In this document: one piece after another, positions 55,900 to 64,000 of the stretch
Position numbering within the stretch: the first letter of the stretch is position 1
How the letters are laid out: each line of letters opens with the position of its first letter
Position numbers and translations under genes: made by a program
Assembly: GCF_027409185.1 (NCBI RefSeq)
Contig: NC_084469.1
Coordinates: 101,123,835-101,187,834 of the forward strand
Origin: Cynocephalus volans
Lineage: Eukaryota > Chordata > Mammalia > Dermoptera > Cynocephalidae
DNA length: 64,000 bases
Direction of reading: 5' to 3'
Notes under the pieces: model-generated
What the model was told of the DNA's origin: nothing
The model's database searches: none
The model's input: only the letters and a program-made list of their open reading frames with translations

Positions 55900-58100
55900 G
55901 CTTTAGAAATTGTTTATAATTCAGCTAAGTCACCTATTGGGCACCTAAATGACAAGATGAGTTTAAAGCTTCTGGAGTGACCGTAGAATCTCTCTCCAGC
56001 CAAATGAGCAAGACAAAGGCACACAGCTTTAAGCTGCTTTCTCCCATGTTAGGAAGCGAGTGGCTGGGTAGGAATCATGTAAATCCAGTCCCGGCCAACG
56101 GACTGGCTCTCACTACACCTTAAATCAGTAAATATTCTTTGCAAAGTGAATGGGGTGGTCTTCCTATCTAGCAACTGTGTTACTCCCTCTAAAAAGCCTC
56201 GAAAGCGATCTTTGTGCATTTTTGTTCAGACAAGGAAAGCAACATCCAAGCTCAGATTTGTGTGGAAACCAGCCTCAAGGTCCACCTGTCCTCACCGATC
56301 CATGGGTTTCTGTGTGACCAAGTGAGTATGGTCTGGCACTTGGGACAAGGGGGTGCCAGCAGACTCCACTGTGTAAGGAAACTGCCAAGGGGCTTTTCCT
56401 GTGCCCAGCTTGTAACCACAGAAGCCACAGAAATGGAGGTATCTTAAAAATTATTTATGTTCAATGGTTTATGTTCAGGGAAAGAGATTAAGGTGTGTAT
56501 GATTATGTAAATAAGTCAGTAAATAGATACATGCAATTACACACAAAATAAACACATACACTCTATATGTGACTGTAGGGAAATAATGTAGATTTTCTTT
56601 CATGTCCTAACACTGAAAGTTTCAGGATTTTATATAGACGTACCAATATATACACTTTTCACATTTTTTTTTTTATTTGGAGGGGTTGGCTGTTATTCTG
56701 TTGACCCCGGGGATCCAGGAGTCAGAGACAGCTGGCAACTGTGCTGATCAGAGGGTGGAGGCTGAGAGTCTGGTGGGAGCGGAGGCAGAGCTGGAGATCC
56801 CTGCTTAGCTCCAAGTGATAGTGAACGGCTGGCCTGTTGGGAATGGCTGAAGAAATAATTCTGCATAAAATGAAAATATTCTCATGGAGGGGTAAGTTCC
56901 AAGTTAGGGGACGATGTGGCGTCCTTGGATGGAGTTGAAGGCAGACACCTCCTCCATGCTCAGTATTGACTCCTCTCCGGAATCCCTCCTTCCCTGGAAT
57001 TTGGGGACGTTGAGGTCATCGAACGTAAATTCCCTGGGCAAGAGATCTGGGAGGAGGCCGGGGCCTGTTACATGTCAGGACAAAGAGCTGGTCTGAGAGG
57101 CTCCTCCTTCCAAGGGCAGCACCACCACCTACCCCTGCAACTCTTATTTTTTTCCATCTGGCCCAAACTCACTCTTAGTGTCCCTGACTCTCCACCACCA
57201 CCACCCCCGCATACCCTTGACTGCTTTTATCTTTGGGGCACAGGGAAGACACAAATGGAGACCTCAGGAAGCTAGTCCCAGTGGAATGGTGAGTACAGCA
57301 CAGGAGCCCATCTCCCCCAGAGGCTGCAGAGAGGGGGAAGCTGCATTCAAGCAGTCACATGTCTGTGTGGAGTCTGTCTGTCACCACCAGGAAGGAAGTA
57401 GAAAAAGAGGGTAAACAATGAAGGTTTGAGGTTCATCTTCAGCCCTGGCCTAGAAAGAAGGACCCTTCTCCCACAGGATAATGACCTCAAGTCATTGTAC
57501 TTGGGGAAATAGGAAGTCCCCTTAGGTGTGCTGTTGTCATTATGGTCATCTTATGGCTGTTGTTAGGTGGGTCTGGATTTCTGGTTTGGGATTCATAGTA
57601 TTGGTCGATCCAATTGGTTGTGCTTTGTGGGAACTGAGAAAACCACTGTGCAGCCAGACTTAGATGAAGGGTTTTGTCCTTCCGGACTACATTTGATTAA
57701 ATTTCAGCAGTAACTTGATTCCAGGTGAGAGATGTCTTTTTCGGAACATTGAAACCCAGCCAGAGAGCATTCATCCAAACTGCAAATGGGAAGGGTGTGT
57801 GTGTGTGAAGGACTGAAAGTCTGTCCCTGGGAACCTCCCAGCAGGTCAACAGAATGTGTTTGACCTGTTGTGTCTGCATTACTCTCAACTCCAGGGAAAG
57901 CAAGCAGCTTCTGCCTGTTCTTCTGAGCTGTTTAAATGGGTCAATTTCTTTATTTCCTTTTCCTATGAAAAAAAGGAGATTGCCTTATCATTTCTAGTTG
58001 TTTTAAGTATGATTTTTCTTTATTCTTTGGGAAAGTTGGACTGAAGTATGAGATTGAGAGTGGAGAATCCAAGAGGACCTTGGAACCCCATATTTCTGGG
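55900..58100. other. Intergenic, no gene recognised
   Basis: Mixed-composition DNA with a T run at ~56,667-56,678 and a short TG run at ~57,795-57,806. Frames at 56,214-56,447, 56,914-57,414 and 57,697-58,044 show no known motif, signal peptide or family resemblance. Confidence 0.45.
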
Positions 58101-58300
58101 TCAAATAGCAACTGTGTGTTTAACTTTTTGAGCAACCTTTAACCTTTTTCCACAGCAGCTGTGGCATTTTATATTCCCACCAGCAATGTATGAGTGTTCC
58201 AATTTCTCCACATCCACAATAGCATTTGTTTCTTTTCCTTTTTTAAAAAAATATTATAGCCATGCTTGTGGGTGTGAAGTGGTTTCTATCTCATTGTGTT
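58100..58300 (-). mobile_element. Old LINE-1 fragment, minus orientation
   Basis: 'TTATATTCCCACCAGCAATG' and 'CCAATTTCTCCACATCCACA' are classical complements of L1 ORF2 3' sequence. Short and truncated. Confidence 0.75.
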
Positions 58301-58604
58301 TTTTTTCATGGTTTCCTTCAGCTTTTTGAAGATATGTCAAATATTTGATTTGAAGTTTTCATCTACTAAGTACAATGTCTAGAATTCCTTGGGGACAGTT
58401 TCTATTAATATTTTTTTCTTGTAATGGAATTTCTGTTTTATTTCTTTGCATGCCTTGTAGTTTTGGAGTTTTTTTTTTTTTTTTTTTTGAAAAGTGTGCT
58501 TTCAGAGTATTTTAATATAGAAGTTCTGCAAATCCAGTTTTCCCCCATCTCATTGCTGGTTGTAGCTGGTGTTGTTTCTTAGTTTAATGATGTTTCTTTC
58601 CTTC

Positions 58605-58773
58605 TTTCTTTTTTTAAAAGATGACTGGTAAGGGGATCTTAACCCTTGACTTGGTTTTGTCAGCACCACGCTCTCCCTAGTGAGTGAAGTGGCCATCCCT
58701 ATACAGGGATATGAACCCTTGGCCTCAGTATTATCAGCAACACACTCTCCCAAGTGAGCCACGGGCTGGCCCT
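58605..58773 (-). repeat. Dimeric CYN-type SINE
   Basis: The complement begins GGGCCAGCCCGTGGCTCACT, continues through a first B box (GGGTTCATATCCC), 'CACTTCACTCACTAGGGAGA' and a second half ending CCCCTTACCAGTCAT. The T run is at the left. Same architecture as 24,576-24,755. Confidence 0.88.
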
Positions 58774-58826
58774 AATTTAATGATATTTCTGAACAAACTT
58801 TGTAATGTCTGTATTTGTCATATGTG

Positions 58827-58852
58827 CATGTGTGTGTGTGTGTGTGTGTGTG
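58827..58852. repeat. (TG)n microsatellite
   Basis: About 12 uninterrupted TG units. Confidence 0.9.
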
Positions 58853-59131
58853 ACATTCCAAGGATATGCAGTAGCTTTAAAAATCCCTATTCCCTAAAGC
58901 ATCTTATTCCCCACTGCTGCTTCTAGGATTTTTGCTTCATCTTTTGTTTTCTTCATGGTTTTCCCTTGTGCACTCAGCAGTATTTAATGCATTTGCATTT
59001 ACATATGTTTAGACACATTCCCCACCCCCAGGTAGCCTCCTCAACTCTGGGGGAGTTTAGACTTAGACAAGTAAAGGCAGACCCTTTGAACCAATTCTTT
59101 AAGGAGCCACTGGATGGATTAAAACAAGTGA

Positions 59132-59299
<168 letters not shown>

Positions 59300-59309
59300 T
59301 AATAGATCT

Positions 59310-59685
59310 GCAACATAACCAGCACCATTTTAAACAAGCCCAAGTACAAAACTGCACCGTCCACCTCCTCCCCTCCCCTCCCCCATTCTCTCTTACAAGA
59401 AGCCTCATGGTTTTGGAGAGAATGAAACTTTTGACATTTCAGCATGTGCAGAACTCTCCATTCCCATGACCTAACTCAATCCCCACCCCTGGAATTACAT
59501 CAGCCAGCTCTTGGCACCAGCATACCAACATAAGCTCTACCACCCCCACACCTGGTGCTGTCCCCATTTTCAGGGCAGCCCTGGGCTGTCCTCCATTTTG
59601 AGCACAGCCCGGCAGATTTCTTTATTTAATAAAGCTTGAACAGTACCCAGCATCTCGGCTCACTTTCTTTCAGTTATCTTACAGT
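59310..59685 (+). mobile_element. LTR-like insertion in the zinc-finger array
   Basis: A C-rich block with AATAAA (59,628-59,633), a GC-rich segment before it and 'TCGGCTCACTTTCTTTCAGT' after it, an arrangement like the R-U5 end of an ERV LTR. Finger sequence stops before it and resumes at 'CTTACAGTTCATAAGAG'. Ends and target duplication not fixed. Confidence 0.4.
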
Positions 59686-60311
59686 TCATAAGAGAAATAC
59701 ACAATGAAGATGAATCCTGTGAATGCAATGAACACGGGAAAACCTTCAATAATCCCTCATCCCTTAGATGCGTGTGAGAATTCACACTGGAGGAAAACCC
59801 CATGAATATAACAAGTGTTTTCATGTCTTCTGCACTCAGTGTATCCTCAAAAGGCACAATTGAGTCCATACTGGGAAGAATCACTATGAGTGTAGTCAGT
59901 GTGGGAGGCCTTCAGCATGACCTCTTCCCTTACTGTGCACAATAGAATTAATACAGGAGAGACCTTGAGTGTGATGATTATGGGAAATCCTTTAGGAAGT
60001 GTTCCATCTAACAGCATGTGAAAATTCATACTTGAGAAACCTTATGGAGAGAAACGTTATGAATGCAGTAACTGTGGGAAAGCCTTTACAAACTCTCATC
60101 TGAGATAAGAACTCACATGAGAACATATGAGCACTCACACTGGAGAAAAAATCTATAAGAGTAATTACTGTGGAAAATCTTTGAGTAGTAAGTCTTACAT
60201 TTGTGTGCATAAGAGAATGTATTGTAGGTACATACGAATGCAGTAACTGTGAGAAAGACATTCTTTGATCTCTCATCCCCCAGACAACATGAGAAAACTC
60301 ATACTGGATGT

Positions 60312-60815
60312 ATGAGTTACCTGATGTCGCATAACAAATTAACTCTAAAAACTTTGGTGGCTTCAACAGCAAACATTTGTTATCTCACAATTTCTGTAGA
60401 TCAGGAATTTGGGAATGGCTTAACTCTGTAGTTCTGTCTCAAGATTTCTCAGGAGGTTGCAGTCAAGATTTAACCAGAGCTGCAGTCATCTGAAGTCTTT
60501 CCTGATGGAGGGTCCATTCCCATAATGGCTCACTCACATGCCTGGCAAGTTAGTGCTGGTTACTGACAAGGGAGCTTCAGTTCCTCACCATGTCGCCCTC
60601 TCCACAGGTCTGAATGTCTTTATGATATGGCAGTAGGTTCCTTCCAAATCAAGTGATGCAAAAGAGACAAAGCAAGAGCCACAATGTCTTTTATGATCCA
60701 GCCTCAGAAGGACATATTTTTTACTTCTTACATATTGTCACACAAACCAATCCTGAAACAAGAGATGAATATCAGGAGACAGATCACTGGGAACCATCTG
60801 GGAACTGTGCCATGA
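60312..60815 (+). repeat. Ancient interspersed repeat inserted in the zinc-finger array
   Basis: 'CATAACAAATTAACTCTAAA', 'CTGTAGATCAGGAATTTGGG', 'GGTTGCAGTCAAGATTTAAC' and 'CACAATGTCTTTTATGATCC' match a very common ancient mammalian repeat (LTR or DNA-transposon class; name not certain). It separates two blocks of fingers. Confidence 0.6.
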
Positions 60816-61995
60816 AATAAGTATAGAAAAACCTTTAGTAGACCCTCACCCTTCTAATCTAATCATATGGAGTAGCATTCAATAACTCACAGTTAACTCT
60901 GGAGAGAAACCTCATTAGAGCAGTCTATATGGTAAAGCCTATAGAAAAGTCTTCAATGATAGTTCAGAGTCATGTGACAATTCACAGTGAGGGAAAACCC
61001 TATGAATCTCATCAAAATGAAAAACCCTTCAAGGGACACTCATCCTGTAAGACACACTCGAGAAATTACACCACAGAGGAACACTTTGTACTAAGGAATG
61101 TTGAAAAGTTTATAACACAAGCATTCACATTACTGACCACAAGACAAAACGGTTTGGTGAGATAGTCTGAATGCAATGAATGTAGAAAACCCTTGAACGT
61201 TCTCTGAATTTTTAAGATGTAAGAATTTATAGCAAAGAGAAATGCCTATTGAATATCATCAATATTGGAAAGCTTTCCACTTTTCCATATTTCTTTGGAA
61301 CTTAGGAACTCATACTGCAAAGGGACTTAGGAATATAAAGGATGAGAGAAAGCCTTCAACAATGCATCTTGCATTAGGAAAAAAATTAAAATTCCCTCTG
61401 GATGCAATATCCATGGATGCAATACCATGGGTGTATTAATTTTGGGAATCTTTCAATGATTCCTTTCTTCATTATATATCTGAGAACTCATACTGGAGGA
61501 AAAACTAGGAATGTAATCACTATGTGTATGGCCCAGCCTAAAATCTTCACTGAGTGGCCACAAAATACCGTATATGGGAACAAAAATATATAAATGTTAT
61601 TAGTGTGAGGTTAACTTTCTCAGTGTCTAATCCTTAATTTGGGCCACCAGCTCATTAATATTCAGTTTTTTTGTTTTAGCATGAACATTTATGATATAAC
61701 TAAGCTAAAAATAAACCTTAAATTACATGACATTGTATGCAATATATTTATTATAATTAACTCTTTTAGAACATCAGTACATGGCACATTCAAAAAGGTG
61801 TTTCCAGATATCTCCTGAGTGATCTAGTTTGACCTAATGGAAATTGGACAGTATTTAAAGTTCATGAAGTCCATGGACTTCATGATATCGATTCTGTTTT
61901 CTCTTTCTATCCTAGTATGGCAAATACTGTTAGCATTGTCCCCAATGTCTGTTCTCCCCTTACTTATTTACTTAAAGAAGAAAAAACAATTTAAT

Positions 61996-62232
61996 TCAAG
62001 TTGTCAAAGAGAAGTATTGAGAACACTTCATGGACCAGGCTTTCCTGAAGCCCAGACAGGCTTTGTCCCACTCTGCTGCCGTGAGAAGTCGGTAGAAGTC
62101 ATCTGGATTGTTTTCCTCACCTGTGTTCTTTTCATTCTTTCTTTTGGAAAGTGGACACAGGGTGTAGATTTGAAATAGCCTTTTTATTTTTTTACCATAA
62201 TAACAAAAAATCACACAGCAGAAAATATCCAC
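61996..62232 (-). CDS. Unrecognised 78-codon open frame, probably not a gene
   Basis: The frame starts with a hydrophobic stretch (MDIFCCVIFCYYG) followed by basic and then acidic/aromatic sequence (NPDDFYRLLTAAEWDKA) and stops at 61,996. Minus-strand ATTAAA lies at ~61,989-61,994, next to the stop. The composition is more protein-like than most frames here, so it could be a remnant of an exon or retrocopy. I do not recognise a family. No start context, splice site or partner exon is evident. Confidence 0.15.
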   Translation of the reverse strand: MDIFCCVIFCYYGKKIKRLFQIYTLCPLSKRKNEKNTGEENNPDDFYRLLTAAEWDKACLGFRKAWSMKCSQYFSLTT

Positions 62233-62239
62233 AACAATT

Positions 62240-62755
62240 AGGGTTCTCCAAAAGCCTGACTGGCTGCATTAGCTCTGCACTAGTCTTCTATGTGGTTAAA
62301 AGTAACCCCTAACTGGTTAAAGCCAAAGTATGTGTTTGTTTGTTTGTTTGTTTAGGGGGGGTGTTCTGTTAACTTCCAGTAAATGCAATATCTAGCTGAT
62401 AAATCTACTTATTAATTCATTTTTATAAATGTTCCTTGTTTCTTTGAAAACAATATATGTTATCTAATTTTTGGATAAAGGGTATATGTTCATTTACTCA
62501 AGCTAATTAATTGTTTTACTATAGTATATAGTTTCAGATTTTTCTCCAAACTTGATTTAGTGGTAAAAGCATATTGAAGTCTTCCACTGGAATTTGGATT
62601 AATAAATCCTTTTTGCAATGTCATTTTTACTTTACTTTTTTATGTAATATAACTAGGTGCATATAGTTTATGTATTCTCATGTGAGTTGTTCCTTTTTCA
62701 GTAGGGATCTATTTTTTTATGGTAAAGAATTGTAATACATTATCAGTAAAAGATC
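62240..62755. other. AT-rich intergenic, probable L1 remnants
   Basis: (GTTT)n at ~62,335-62,353. 'AGCATATTGAAGTCTTCCAC' near 62,568 resembles antisense old L1. Nothing coding. Confidence 0.4.
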
Positions 62756-62756
62756 A

Positions 62757-62885
62757 GGGGTGGCCAGATGGCTCAATTAGTTAGAACATGGCATTGTAAC
62801 ACCAAGGTCAGTGGTTTGGATCCCTGTACTGTCCATCCATCAAAGAAAATAATAATAATAAATAATAATAAAAAGAAGATAGCTA
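62757..62885 (+). repeat. CYN-type SINE monomer with (AAT)n tail
   Basis: GGGGTGGCCAGATGGCTCAA, TTAGTTAGAACATGGC, 'TTGTAACACCAAGGTCAGTG', GGTTTGGATCCCTGT, then an AAT-repeat tail to ~62,872. Confidence 0.85.
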
Positions 62886-62944
62886 TTTAAAAAACCAAAA
62901 TATTTAGCTAGCTCTTCCCATAACAAAGTCCTCTTATAAGTGTC

Positions 62945-63127
62945 TTATGAATATTATCTAATTGAGCACTCATTATGAGCTTATAAGGTATTTACTATTA
63001 TTATTTCCATTTCAGACATGAGAAAACTGTCATGGAATGTTTAAGTTGTTTGCTCAGTTGACCAGCTCATAAGTGATGGAGTCCAGATTTGAACCCAGAC
63101 AGTCCATGCTCAGAGCCTATTTACTGA
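62945..63127 (-). repeat. MIR SINE
   Basis: The complement carries the MIR core: 'GGTTCAAATCTGGACTCCAT' and CTTATGAGCTGGTCAACTGA, then 'GTTTTCTCATGTCTGAAATG' and TAATAATAGTAAATACC. Confidence 0.8.
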
Positions 63128-63129
63128 AT

Positions 63130-63560
63130 ACATTTGACATGGCCAAGCACTGTTTGAGAATCTACATATACAGCAATGAGTGAAACTCCAGTTTTTCCAT
63201 TGAGGCATTTACATCCTAATGGAGAATAAAAGATTATAGAAAAATCTACAAGAAAATATTATATGTATTAGGCAGAAAAATTAAGTATTGTAAGAGAGTT
63301 GAGGAGAACGGGGACTTGCTATTTCAAATACGAATGGAAAGCCGCCCAGTTAAGAAGCATTTGAGGAGAGACTTTAATGGGTAGGAAAGGGAGTCACATG
63401 AGTTTGTGTGGCAAGAGCAGTCTCGGCATGCAGAAACTCACAGCACAGGGGCCAATATGACTGGAGCAGAACAAAAGGGCTGCTGAGAGAGTGGTAGAAG
63501 ATATGATCTGATATGTGGTGGATTCTGATCTTGTGCAATATTTTAGGTCACTGGTTGGAC
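63130..63560 (+). repeat. Ancient mammalian repeat
   Basis: 'CCAAGCACTGTTTGAGAATC', 'GAGGCATTTACATCCTAATG', then 'GGGGCCAATATGACTGGAGC' follow the order of a very common ancient repeat related to those at 7,480 and 53,100. Name uncertain. Confidence 0.45.
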
Positions 63561-63922
63561 TTTTTCTTATATGTTCAGCAAGTTGGAACACCAGGATCTC
63601 AGCAGCGAACAGTGGACACAGTTCAACTAGGACAATTCAAGTATAGTTTTGATCAAGGACGGCTCACAGAGTTGTGGACAGGGTGTAGGGAAATAACAAA
63701 AGATAGCTGAGATGTGACATCCACCTTCTGCCTTCAGACTTCAGTATCCTGGTTCTCCAGCCATCAGACTCCAAGTGCAACTTACACCATCAGCCCTCAT
63801 GGCTCTCAGGCCTTTGGGCTTGGACTGGAACTATACCACCGGCTTTCTTCATTCTCCAACTGGCAAAGGTCAGATCTTGTGGCTACTCAGCCTCCATAAT
63901 CACTTCAGCCAATCATATATAA

Positions 63923-63970
<48 letters not shown>

Positions 63971-64000
63971 TTCCCCCCTCTGGAAATCTTTCACCCAGCA
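63561..64000. repeat. Repeat 3' part ending in (AC)n
   Basis: 'TTGGACTGGAACTATACCAC' and 'CTACTCAGCCTCCATAATCA' are familiar ancient-repeat motifs that characteristically end in a simple repeat. An (AC)n run occupies ~63,925-63,970. The small frame at 63,714-63,899 is repeat-derived. Confidence 0.6.

Noticed and set aside
55325-55980. Multiple overlapping open frames of up to 147 codons suggesting a gene after MBD3L.
   Set aside because: High GC lowers stop frequency; the frames conflict, one repeat overlaps them, and no motif or splice structure supports any of them.

Overview
The window looks like nuclear DNA of a placental mammal, most likely a colugo (Dermoptera). The evidence is interspersed-repeat content: about ten short tRNA-Ile-derived SINEs with the core 'GGTTAG..GGTGCTGATAACACCAAGG...GGATCCC', as monomers, A-box variants ('GGGCCGGCCC[A/G]TGGCTC') and two head-to-tail dimers. 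These match the CYN family described from flying lemurs. LINE-1, ERVL-MaLR LTRs, MIR, Tigger and a Tc1/mariner-like MITE are also present. No bacterial, phage or CRISPR features were seen. Apart from the olfactory receptors and one MBD3L gene, most of the sequence is repeats or unrecognised intergenic DNA.

Positions 1-48,187 hold a tandem olfactory receptor array. Four single-coding-exon, family 7 (OR7G-type) genes lie on the minus strand: 2,864-3,802, 14,871-15,809, 22,324-23,262 (a pseudogene with one in-frame TGA and a DRY-to-DHY change) and 37,408-38,343. Each sits in an old repeat unit that also carries a conserved block 1.0-1.7 kb upstream of the ATG. That block contains homeodomain-like and Olf1/EBF-like motifs and is a candidate promoter. 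On top of the old units, a later duplication copied unit 1 plus the first ~400 bp of unit 2 (1-13,046) to ~35,560-48,187, leaving a truncated fifth unit at the right edge. The two late copies have since diverged by identifiable insertions and deletions. A ~9 kb LINE-1 pile-up, including a twin-primed (5'-inverted) L1 nested in an older L1, fills the middle of unit 3 (24,800-34,130).

Positions 48,188-58,600 are outside the array and become more GC-rich. The key gene is a two-exon MBD3L2-like gene on the plus strand (exon 1 CDS 52,209-52,253, exon 2 CDS 54,464-55,138; 239 aa), with inverted CCAAT, TATA box, GT/AG intron and ATTAAA signal all visible. A MaLR LTR with a 5-bp target duplication lies at 48,874-49,300.

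Positions 58,600-64,000 hold a badly decayed C2H2 zinc-finger array (59,190-61,560, plus strand) broken by two insertions, then MIR and other ancient repeats and a terminal (AC)n tract. The association OR7G / MBD3L / zinc finger resembles human 19p13.2 and the mouse chromosome 9 Mbd3l-Zfp-Olfr region. I did not find a new type of biological system. The notable content is the duplication history, a likely gene-conversion patch, the candidate shared OR promoter block, the MITE family and the MBD3L structure.
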